A model generated the notes under the pieces. It searched no databases, had not been told where the DNA came from, and saw only the letters and a list, made by a program, of their open reading frames with translations. A DNA stretch of 64,000 bases from Eutrophocola sp964503965. Lineage in GTDB: Bacteria; Pseudomonadota; Gammaproteobacteria; Pseudomonadales; Pseudohongiellaceae. The position numbers and the translations under genes were made by a program. The DNA lies in assembly GCA_964503965.1 (NCBI GenBank), contig CAZDCK010000006.1, forward strand, positions 1 to 64,000, in the 5' to 3' direction. Shown in pieces: positions 18,542 through 25,468 of this stretch (position 1 is the stretch's first letter; each line of letters begins with the position of its first letter).

Positions 18542-18916
18542 ATGAATAATCGATTTAATACCATCTTCACCGCGATAGTACTAATCGCCGGTATCCTTTT
18601 TTCAACGATAACAAGCGCCCACCATTCCGCGGCCCAGTTCGACCTCTCTATCCGTGACTTCTATATCGAAGGGGTTGTAAAAACCTTTGATGCACTCAAT
18701 CCACATACCCACATCGTCCTTGAAATAGACGACGAAAAGGGCAAGCGGGATGTAGTTTTCGAAGGCCACAGCCGCAACAATTACTACCGCTCCGGCTACC
18801 GCCCAGGCATGGTCAAGGAGGGAGACAAAATTACGCTGAATGTTGCTCCGATGCGAAATGGATCCGATGGTGGTTATGTGCTTGGCGTCATTGCTGCAGA
18901 TGGTACACGTTTCTGA
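18542..18916 (+). CDS. Secreted DUF6152 family protein, short
   Basis: A 124-residue exported protein. The start at ATG 18542 is preferred over the upstream in-frame ATG because AAGGG lies just ahead and a clean signal peptide follows (MNNRFNTIFTAIVLIAGILF to ITSAHH). The mature N-terminus AHHSAAQFD and the pattern IEGVVKTFDALNPHTHIVLEI fit DUF6152, an OB-like small domain of unknown function. It is divergent from the CDRxC gene at 18387. A longer relative is at 21834. Confidence 0.78.
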   Translation: MNNRFNTIFTAIVLIAGILFSTITSAHHSAAQFDLSIRDFYIEGVVKTFDALNPHTHIVLEIDDEKGKRDVVFEGHSRNNYYRSGYRPGMVKEGDKITLNVAPMRNGSDGGYVLGVIAADGTRF

Positions 18917-18960
18917 AAAAACAAGGATGAGTCACTAGTTGATATCAGTTTGCAGCTTGT

Positions 18961-19494
18961 ATGAGATCCGGCAGACAGACCGAGAGATTATTTTTTGCAC
19001 TCCTGCTGGAACCTGATACCGCGCAAGCCATCGCCTACCATGCTGATCAGCTTTCGCCTGCGCATGGTAGGAAAGTGAAACGGGAAAATCTGCATATCAC
19101 ACTCCTTTTTCTCGGAAATGTAGACCATGCCGTTAAAGACAGGCTTTGTTCTGACTGTGATGAGCTGACATTCCCTACTTTTGATATTGAGATAGACCGT
19201 GCCGGGTGGTGGAAGAAAGCGGGAATTCTTTGGCTCGGTCCGAAAACGCTACCAGCGACACTCAAAGCGCTCCATGACTCTCTCCTGGCAATTGCCTGTC
19301 AATGCCGGCTCGCCGTAGAAAATCGACCATATGCTCCCCATATTACCCTCATGCGGAAGGTCTCGCAGGCACCACCACAGCCTGTTGTAAATCCCTTCAC
19401 ATGGCATGTAAAAGATTTCAGCCTTATGCAGTCAATTACCCATCCTGTTGGTGTTGAATACCGAGAGCTGATGTCATGGTCTCTTCTTCCCTGA
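18961..19494 (+). CDS. thpR: RNA 2',3'-cyclic phosphodiesterase
   Basis: A 177-residue 2H phosphoesterase (LigT/ThpR family) acting on 2',3'-cyclic ends of RNA in the cytoplasm. The two HxT signatures are both present, HITLLFLG near residue 45 and HITLMRK near residue 122, placed symmetrically as in the family. The N-terminal RLFFALLLEPDTA is typical. It stands apart from the aromatic genes and shows no operon partner. The TGA stop is followed in frame by a doubtful short reading frame. Confidence 0.88.
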   Translation: MRSGRQTERLFFALLLEPDTAQAIAYHADQLSPAHGRKVKRENLHITLLFLGNVDHAVKDRLCSDCDELTFPTFDIEIDRAGWWKKAGILWLGPKTLPATLKALHDSLLAIACQCRLAVENRPYAPHITLMRKVSQAPPQPVVNPFTWHVKDFSLMQSITHPVGVEYRELMSWSLLP

Positions 19495-19566
19495 ACCTGT
19501 GAGAGTCTGTCTCTTAACCAAAGGACCTGTCGGAATCTGGATGGCAAGTTTCTGCCTTGGACAAAC

Positions 19567-19833
19567 TTGTCTATCGAGCGACTGGAATCGGCCTATTTAA
19601 GAGAAAACCTGCAAGCCTCAGAAAGCATGCTGCTGTATACAGGCGGACTTGAGCCTGAAAATCTTTGTAATTTCGTTGGTTATTCACTGGTCGAGGGCGG
19701 ACCGCTCATCTTTAATGAACTGGCATACCAGCTCGATGTGGAAGAATGCAGATATCTTCAGAAACACCTGCTAGTCGCAACGAAAAAAGGCAGGATAATT
19801 CCTGCCTTTTTCATCGCTGTCACAGCCAGGTAA
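19567..19833 (+). CDS. Doubtful short reading frame between thpR and ligB
   Basis: An 88-residue frame beginning with TTG and lacking a clear ribosome site. Its middle (YTGGLEPENLCNFVGYSLVEG) looks protein-like, but its last ten codons are made of the terminator hairpin of the ligAB operon. No family is recognised. It may be the remnant of a gene or chance. It fills most of the 340-base space between thpR and ligB. Confidence 0.25.
   Translation: MSIERLESAYLRENLQASESMLLYTGGLEPENLCNFVGYSLVEGGPLIFNELAYQLDVEECRYLQKHLLVATKKGRIIPAFFIAVTAR
19783..19811 (-). terminator. Intrinsic terminator of ligAB
   Basis: GGCAGGA (19789-19795) pairs with TCCTGCC (19800-19806) around a four-base loop, flanked by six A on the left and five T on the right. 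On the minus strand it ends in six T, 24 bases past the ligB stop. It can also work on the plus strand. Confidence 0.85.
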
Positions 19834-19834
19834 A

Positions 19835-20677
19835 TCAGTACTGATTTTCCAGCACCAGAACTCCGGCTCCCGTGTTGGAAATCGGGGCATGGTAATGTTT
19901 ATGGATGATTTTGGCATCATCCTGAAGTGCGCCACGCATGACCAGCCACATGATGGTTTCAATACCTTCTGTGCCAGCCTTGCGCATGATTTCGCTGTTG
20001 GAAAACTGGGTCATCCATTCAGGATCAGTGGCGATCTTCTCCATGCACTCAATATCGAAGTCCACATTGATCAGCCCGGCACGTTCTCCCTGTAACTGGT
20101 GGGAAAGACCACCGGTTCCAAAGATTACCACCTTCATATCTTCCGGATAGGACTCAATTGCCTTGCCAAGAGCCTTACCCAGCTTCAGGCAGCGAGCAGC
20201 TGTCGGAACAGGATGCTGAACCGTGTTGACTGCGAGCGGAACTGTCTTGACAGGCCATTCTGTCTGGGTGCCATAGAGCGCCCTGATAGGATTCACAAAG
20301 CCATGGTCCACAAGCATTTCCTGGCACATGCAAATATCGAATTCCTGTTCCATCAAGGATTCAGCGAGATGCCAGGAGAACTGGGCGTCACCGGGGAAAG
20401 GTGCCTGTGGTTTCAGGCCCCAGCCTTCATCAGCATTGTGATAGATATCAGCACAGCCCAGCGCAAAAGTAGGCATTTTGTCGAGAAAGAAGTTCAGGCC
20501 ATGATCGTTATAGACAACAATGATCACATCAGGATCAGCCTCTTCGAGCCATTCTTTGGCAGGCGCGTAGCCATCAAAGAAACGTTTCCAGTAGGGTTCC
20601 TGTTGCAGACCATGCTCAATGGCATTGCCAACTGCAGGAATATGGGAGGATGTGAGTCCACCAATAATTTTAGCCAT
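19835..20677 (-). CDS. ligB: Protocatechuate 4,5-dioxygenase beta chain (catalytic)
   Basis: A 280-residue extradiol dioxygenase of the LigB family, the catalytic chain that opens protocatechuate between carbons 4 and 5 with Fe(II). The ligands match the Sphingobium enzyme with a two-residue offset: His12 in SSHIPAVG, His59 in YNDHGLNFF and Glu240 in EGIETIMW; His193 in GGLSHQL is the acid/base residue. ATG 20677 is chosen because GGAGG lies eight bases ahead; the longer frame would add five residues. It overlaps the end of ligA, so the two chains are translationally coupled. Gallate dioxygenases belong to the same family, but they carry both domains on one chain. Confidence 0.92.
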   Translation of the reverse strand: MAKIIGGLTSSHIPAVGNAIEHGLQQEPYWKRFFDGYAPAKEWLEEADPDVIIVVYNDHGLNFFLDKMPTFALGCADIYHNADEGWGLKPQAPFPGDAQFSWHLAESLMEQEFDICMCQEMLVDHGFVNPIRALYGTQTEWPVKTVPLAVNTVQHPVPTAARCLKLGKALGKAIESYPEDMKVVIFGTGGLSHQLQGERAGLINVDFDIECMEKIATDPEWMTQFSNSEIMRKAGTEGIETIMWLVMRGALQDDAKIIHKHYHAPISNTGAGVLVLENQY

Positions 20678-21071
20678 TCCAGTATCCTCCAACTTTTTCC
20701 AGTCTTTCTTCCAGTCCTTCGCGATTTTTCAGCAGTTTGGCCTGAAACTCTTCAGTAGTAATTCCCTGGAAGGCCGCACCGGCATCCTGTACGGAGGTAC
20801 CACGGGGAATCGCCATTTTAGCCATGAAATAGATGTTACAACCCAGGCGAAGCATGCGCAGGAAGTCCTTCTGGACAACACATTCCTTGAAATCACCTGT
20901 TACACCAAACTTGTCACAGTACGCAGACGGATCTACCTCAAATTCGTCACGGCACTCTTCATGATTGAAGGTGAACAACATCTTGTTGATATTGTAGGAC
21001 GCGTGGGCTACCTGACCGTCAAAAACGTAGGTGCCTGGAATATCGTCATAGTCGTGCTTTTTCCAAACCAT
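20670..21071 (-). CDS. ligA: Protocatechuate 4,5-dioxygenase alpha chain
   Basis: A 133-residue small chain of the ring-cleavage enzyme. The landmarks are the DIPGTYVFDG start, NKMLFTFNHEECRDEF and the FLRMLRLGCNIYFMAKMA helix pair that caps the active site in LigAB. It is the first gene of a two-gene operon bounded by a terminator on each side (21130 upstream, 19783 downstream), so it must have its own promoter in the 58 A+T-rich bases before ATG 21071. No strong ribosome site is seen. Confidence 0.92.
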   Translation of the reverse strand: MVWKKHDYDDIPGTYVFDGQVAHASYNINKMLFTFNHEECRDEFEVDPSAYCDKFGVTGDFKECVVQKDFLRMLRLGCNIYFMAKMAIPRGTSVQDAGAAFQGITTEEFQAKLLKNREGLEERLEKVGGYWNG

Positions 21072-21129
21072 AAGGGATTACCCAGTTTTCGTGTTTATAT
21101 TTTTGCCAATTTATATGTTATCCGGCATC

Positions 21130-21150
21130 AAAAAGCCGCACACGCGGCTT
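21130..21150 (-). terminator. Intrinsic terminator upstream of ligA
   Basis: AAGCCGC pairs with GCGGCTT around ACAC. On the minus strand the stem is followed by a run of T. It ends transcripts coming from the gene at 21240 and separates that unit from ligAB. Confidence 0.75.
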
Positions 21151-21239
21151 CAAGGGGGTGCATTATAGTAAAACTTGTTCGCCCCGTCCTGATTTAAAAC
21201 AAGTTTCTTTTATGAATGACCAAACAACTTAATGGAGCC

Positions 21240-21647
21240 TCAGTCGCCGGATCGATCCTGATATATCTTCAATTGGTCATTAAAGGCATTGGCACTTGCC
21301 TCAAGATTACTGACCATCCTGTTGTACAGCGCATTAATAACAGCCGCCTGACTGCCGCTGATGCCGTCTCCCCAGTCTTCTTCTAGGGATACCAGGCATC
21401 CAAGATATTCATTCCCCTCTTTAATGTAGGCTTTCAATGCCCCCTGTCCGACCACCATCTCATCCTTACTGGCTGAACTGCCATCAGGAATGGCTGGCTG
21501 GGCAATTACCGGGCATTCACCATTGATTTCCAGGGCGACAGTCTGAATGGCTTCTTCCTGTTCCGGGGTAAGTTCCGAGTCCTGGGCAAAGAGCACGTCT
21601 GCATTGAACAGAGTGAAAGCCAGGAGAATAAAGTGTTGGATTGACAT
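21240..21647 (-). CDS. Small secreted protein of unknown function
   Basis: A 135-residue protein with a signal peptide (MSIQHFILLAFTLFNADVLFAQ) and an acidic, helical mature part (LTPEQEEAIQTVALEINGECPVI...). Two cysteines, in GECPV and YLGCLVS, may pair. No family is recognised. A gap of 186 bases separates it from the DUF6152 gene upstream, so it may be a separate unit; a terminator follows at 21130. Confidence 0.6.
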   Translation of the reverse strand: MSIQHFILLAFTLFNADVLFAQDSELTPEQEEAIQTVALEINGECPVIAQPAIPDGSSASKDEMVVGQGALKAYIKEGNEYLGCLVSLEEDWGDGISGSQAAVINALYNRMVSNLEASANAFNDQLKIYQDRSGD

Positions 21648-21833
21648 AATGACCTCGTTTGCAAAGCTGCACGTTGGTGAGTTTGTACGGGAAAATACGT
21701 TACCTTGTAGCGGCCTGAACAGGCCGCCGAATGTAATGATGAATTATCATACCAAGTTTTAGTCGGACCTTTGTGTTTATATAAAAAGGATAATGGGTAC
21801 GCGCCTTGATTGTCCAACCATCACGAATTCTGA

Positions 21834-22907
21834 TCAGTCACCAATCTGCAGGCTTGCATCATCGGCTGAACGGGAGAACATCGAAGCGGCTTCCACTTCA
21901 CAATCATAGTCGTACAGCGGCGTGGAATCAGCCACACGAGAGAGTTCAAGTCGACCGGTATAGGGCGTAGCCAGATAAACCGGATCGGTAATTGTGTATT
22001 GATACACCAGTGTCTGCCCATCCTTGCTAACAGAAAACTCCTCAACCAGCCGTTTGCGGGCACTCGACGGAATATCTGCTCCACCTCCAAGTTTCTGTGT
22101 CGCTGACCCGAGCCCCCACATGGAAGGGATATACCCACCACTTTCCAGTACTATTTTCTCATTCTCCACCCGTCCCATGACAACACCGAACAGACCATCA
22201 ATCCTCGGCCTGACGGGTTGCCCATTCAGGGGAATCCTGCGCTCTACTTCCCATGGCACGTTGTATAGTACAGCCACCTCTTCCTCTATTCTCAGGTCGA
22301 AGAGGTAAGGTGCATTGAAAATATCCGGAAAATTCATCGGTTCACAGGTATTGGCCGGTGACAGTTTCGGATCAAAGGCCGCCAGTGCCTGTTGTCCCCT
22401 GTCGTTCAGTGGGAGTGGTGTTGCCTGCCCAAAACCACCAGGAGAGCGCCAGCGACCTTCCAGGCGTTCAAGACCTGCCAGGCCAGCCAGTTCACTGTCA
22501 TTGACCCGTTCCGGCGGCCTGATATTGGCGCGGCTCCAGGTTTGTCCGCCGCTGGTGAAGGTCGCTGAATTAACAAACCTGAATTCAGGTTCCCTGTTGG
22601 GATTGGCAATCAGTGTGATGGAATCCCCTGGCTGGAATGTATCAGCCCGTATACCCATGGCCATGAGCCCACCGGCAGCGGAAGACTCGACTTCCCAACG
22701 TTCGATGTCGCCTGTTGGCTGCCCCTCTTCGAATACCCTGGCGTCAATGACCATGGAGGAATGGGGACTGCGTAATTTGAAATCCACCACCGTTCCACGC
22801 AATTCAATCTGCCGGGACATGTCAAAATTGAGGGTAAACGAGTGATGGGCCTGCAACGGCAGAATCGCCAGACAATACAACGCCATTAAAATGATCAATC
22901 TTTGCAT
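21834..22907 (-). CDS. Secreted DUF6152 family protein, long
   Basis: A 357-residue exported protein. The signal peptide MQRLIILMALYCLAILPLQA ends at AHHSFTLNFD, the mature start typical of DUF6152. The segment ELRGTVVDFKLRSPHSSMVIDARV fits the same domain (to about residue 120). A C-terminal half with beta-rich, lipocalin- or META-like character (MGRVENEKIVLESGGYIPSMWG) has no family I can name. It is the last gene of a six-gene run from the flavocytochrome gene at 27025. The short member at 18542 has only the first domain. Confidence 0.75.
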   Translation of the reverse strand: MQRLIILMALYCLAILPLQAHHSFTLNFDMSRQIELRGTVVDFKLRSPHSSMVIDARVFEEGQPTGDIERWEVESSAAGGLMAMGIRADTFQPGDSITLIANPNREPEFRFVNSATFTSGGQTWSRANIRPPERVNDSELAGLAGLERLEGRWRSPGGFGQATPLPLNDRGQQALAAFDPKLSPANTCEPMNFPDIFNAPYLFDLRIEEEVAVLYNVPWEVERRIPLNGQPVRPRIDGLFGVVMGRVENEKIVLESGGYIPSMWGLGSATQKLGGGADIPSSARKRLVEEFSVSKDGQTLVYQYTITDPVYLATPYTGRLELSRVADSTPLYDYDCEVEAASMFSRSADDASLQIGD

Positions 22908-22940
22908 GGGAATCCCCTGTCGTTAAACGTTGGCAGATTT

Positions 22941-23864
22941 TTACCAGCCACCTACTCCTGGTCCGTAGTCCGCTTCCCATACACTGGGAACATCATCGGG
23001 TATATTCGTCAATACGGCCTGAATTTCCTGTATTTTTCCGGCGTTTACCTGGAAAAACTCACCGACGAGCCGGTTATTGGAAGTGACCACGCTCTGGCTT
23101 TCCATACCGGCCTTGATACCGAAGCGGATTATAGAGAGGACGATGCCCCGTTCTTCATCCACTACCGGATAACGACGATCCCACAGGTTTCTGCCAATGT
23201 ACCGCCCCTCTTCAAATCCCTGCGCAATAGGCCGGAAAGAGCCATCGGGGAAAAGCCCCGTGGTCTGCATCCCATTTTCGTAACGTCGGGCATCAAACAG
23301 CCAGTTCGCCGCACGGTATTCAGGTGTACCATTCGTCTGGAATGCACGCCAGTAACCTTCAGCAGCCGCTATAAGTGCGTAATAGCTGTCCCGGTCAACA
23401 GGGCGAATGCTTTTTGTAAGATTTTCAGACAGAGGGTAGTCGAGAATTTGTTCAGGCCCCCATATACGATCCGAGTCGCCCTCGTTGGCATAAATCACCT
23501 CGACTTCTGATGAAACATTGTCAGTCACTTTCAGGCGCACCATTATCATGGTTACGCTACCATCCTGATTTCGAATCACGGACTCTGTAGCCACATCACC
23601 CAGACGTGGATTAGCGATATCCCACCGGTAAATGGTCTCCTCTGCCCCATCCCAGAACGTCTCTGCCAACGGGACCAGCCTGTTATTCACTGAAATCCTG
23701 GCATTTCCGGACAGGGGCACACCGGAAGGATTGTTATCTATCAGCGCATCGAGATAGGCGGTGATATGTCCTTCAAGACAGCTGCGATCGCAGCCGATCT
23801 GTGCGTTGGCATGAACTGACACGCCCAGTACAAGCAGTACATACAACAGCCCTTTCATTTTCAA
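22941..23864 (-). CDS. Secreted CDRxC protein, unnamed family (paralogue B)
   Basis: A 307-residue protein with a signal peptide (MKMKGLLYVLLVLGVSVHA). The mature start IGCDRSCLEGHITAYLDALIDNNPSGVP parallels the protein at 17380. The end landmarks RRYPVVDEERGIVLSIIRF and VNAGKIQEIQAVLTNIPDDVPSVW are also shared. Two NTF2-like halves are likely, but this is inference. It lies 18 bases downstream of the DUF3237 gene and 33 bases upstream of the DUF6152 gene, so it is part of the flavocytochrome operon. Confidence 0.75.
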   Translation of the reverse strand: MKMKGLLYVLLVLGVSVHANAQIGCDRSCLEGHITAYLDALIDNNPSGVPLSGNARISVNNRLVPLAETFWDGAEETIYRWDIANPRLGDVATESVIRNQDGSVTMIMVRLKVTDNVSSEVEVIYANEGDSDRIWGPEQILDYPLSENLTKSIRPVDRDSYYALIAAAEGYWRAFQTNGTPEYRAANWLFDARRYENGMQTTGLFPDGSFRPIAQGFEEGRYIGRNLWDRRYPVVDEERGIVLSIIRFGIKAGMESQSVVTSNNRLVGEFFQVNAGKIQEIQAVLTNIPDDVPSVWEADYGPGVGGW

Positions 23865-23882
23865 TATTCCCCCAGAAAAAAC

Positions 23883-24527
23883 TTATAGAACAGCGTAATA
23901 CCGCAAGACATTTCCTGCTTCCTTGCGGCGACCAACGCCGATAACAACATAGCGCATCAACCAGTCATGCTTGCCTTTCTCAACCTCAAAGGTTGGAAAG
24001 GCACGCAGGTAATATTCATCTTCAGGTACTACCGGACCATTGTTGAAAATCCAGTCCTGGATTTTTGCAATCGTATCGGGATAACGTCCCCACAGGTAGC
24101 CGTTATTGCGTAACAGGATAAGCGTACCATCATCTTCCTCCAGCATATAACGGGCATCAAAGGCCAGGACATCATCCGGCCTGAACAATGCCCAGTCACC
24201 ACCTGTGTCTGGTAGCGCCCGACCGTTCAGATGAGGCCCGGACACGGTGCCAGCGTCCAGGTAAACCGCACCGCGACCTGCGCCGGTTGGCATGTTGGCA
24301 ATGTTATGGACACGCGTAAAATCCAGGTCAATTTCAAAAATGAATTCAAATTTTGGCTCATTGAAAGTGGAAATCCCATCAAAAGGACTACTCCAGGCTT
24401 CACCCGGAGCCGGTCCGGCAGCAGGGCCTAATGCCCTGGCTTGTTCCTGGGCCGATACCCCCGCGGGGACCGCTGCCATGGCCATGCCCAGCTTGCTCAT
24501 ATCATTCAAAAAGGTTCTTCTGTCCAT
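23883..24527 (-). CDS. Exported DUF3237 family protein
   Basis: A 214-residue protein. ATG 24527 is preferred over the TTG at 24557 because a GGAAG site precedes it and DRRTFLNDMSKLGMAMAAV forms a Tat-type leader. The DUF3237 domain runs from about residue 55: FEFIFEIDLDFTRVHNI, DAGTVSGPHLNGRALPDTGGDWALFRPDD and YMLEEDDGTLILLRNNG. It shares its layout with the smaller protein at 13601. Function unknown. Confidence 0.8.
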   Translation of the reverse strand: MDRRTFLNDMSKLGMAMAAVPAGVSAQEQARALGPAAGPAPGEAWSSPFDGISTFNEPKFEFIFEIDLDFTRVHNIANMPTGAGRGAVYLDAGTVSGPHLNGRALPDTGGDWALFRPDDVLAFDARYMLEEDDGTLILLRNNGYLWGRYPDTIAKIQDWIFNNGPVVPEDEYYLRAFPTFEVEKGKHDWLMRYVVIGVGRRKEAGNVLRYYAVL

Positions 24528-24549
24528 TGTATTCTTCCGGGAAAGGTTT

Positions 24550-25128
24550 TCAGGCAATCAGCCAGCTGAATAATGAGGGAGTTCCCACCGGAACCGTTTC
24601 TTCACCAAGGAATTCCTTCGCGAGCTCATGCACTTCATCCCTGCCGGCTTTGACCGGCAGTTGCAGGTAACCAATAGCCAAACTGGCTGACCAGTTGTGG
24701 TGTCCGGTCTGTTCCACCGCATGCTGAATTTCAAGCTGGACCAATTTGCGGTGTTCAGCGGCAAGACCATTAAGAATCAGGTAGTCAGGCCAACTGGTCA
24801 GGCCCATGACTGGCCCGGCGGAGGCGGCGACCTTGTCACCCAATCCGTCACGCCACTGGCGTACAGGATCATCAGTCAGGGCAATGGCCTCCAGCCCGGC
24901 CTTCTCCAGCGTGCCGGCAAAGGCCACGGAGTGGGCATCATCCTGGCGAAATACCACAATACCCTGACGGTCCATGATTCCTCCAAGGTGACCATGCAAA
25001 CCTTCAGGGCCTGCCCTGACATAGGCCGGCAGTGAACCCAGCGCAACCAGACTTCCCGTACCCTTCATGAATTGCCTGCGACTGTTGCGATGGCGATTGC
25101 TGTTGTAAAAAGAATAATCATCATTCAT
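24550..25128 (-). CDS. Tat-exported protein of unknown function in the flavocytochrome operon
   Basis: A 192-residue protein. ATG 25128 has GGAGG seven bases ahead. The leader NSRRQFMKGTGSLVALGSLP is of the twin-arginine type. The mature part (GIVVFRQDDAHSVAFAGTLEKAGLEAIALTDDP...) contains no motif I recognise. It lies directly after the cytochrome gene, two bases past its stop, so it is made together with the oxidase and cytochrome and may help their assembly or act on the same substrate; this is inference. Confidence 0.7.
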   Translation of the reverse strand: MNDDYSFYNSNRHRNSRRQFMKGTGSLVALGSLPAYVRAGPEGLHGHLGGIMDRQGIVVFRQDDAHSVAFAGTLEKAGLEAIALTDDPVRQWRDGLGDKVAASAGPVMGLTSWPDYLILNGLAAEHRKLVQLEIQHAVEQTGHHNWSASLAIGYLQLPVKAGRDEVHELAKEFLGEETVPVGTPSLFSWLIA

Positions 25129-25130
25129 GG

Positions 25131-25466
25131 TCAATCCTCCACAGCCAGGTAATCGATGATTGACTGCAACTGGTCATCACTGACCTCTCCCCGGCTCATG
25201 GGGAACATAACACCGAAGCCACTGCGCACCACGTTTTCGATAAAGGGAGCCTGCAGATCTTCACGGTTCTCGAGCAATGCCTGCTCTTCAGGCATACGAC
25301 GCCCCAGGATACCTGTCCCCATCCCCATGCTGTCACCATGGCACATACCGCACTTTTCCTGGAACAGTGCTTCGCCACCGGATTTTTCCAGGCTGACCCA
25401 GTTATCCTCTGCCTGGACAACACAGGAGCACAACAGCACGGATACTATTGTCATCATCTTTTTCAT
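25131..25466 (-). CDS. Monohaem cytochrome c, partner of the flavoprotein oxidase
   Basis: A 111-residue periplasmic cytochrome c. A signal peptide (MKKMMTIVSVLLCSCVVQA) precedes one haem site, EKCGMCHGDS, and the likely Met ligand in VMFPMSRGEVS. ATG 25466 is set by a strong AGGAGG site that lies within the end of the upstream gene. The size and position match the cytochrome subunit of 4-cresol dehydrogenase or eugenol hydroxylase flavocytochromes, in which the flavoprotein passes electrons straight to it. Confidence 0.88.
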   Translation of the reverse strand: MKKMMTIVSVLLCSCVVQAEDNWVSLEKSGGEALFQEKCGMCHGDSMGMGTGILGRRMPEEQALLENREDLQAPFIENVVRSGFGVMFPMSRGEVSDDQLQSIIDYLAVED

Positions 25467-25468
25467 CG

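Noticed and set aside
19567..19833. A possible small gene between thpR and ligB
   Set aside because: It starts with TTG, lacks a ribosome site and its end is made of the ligAB terminator. I list it at low confidence only and draw no conclusion from it.
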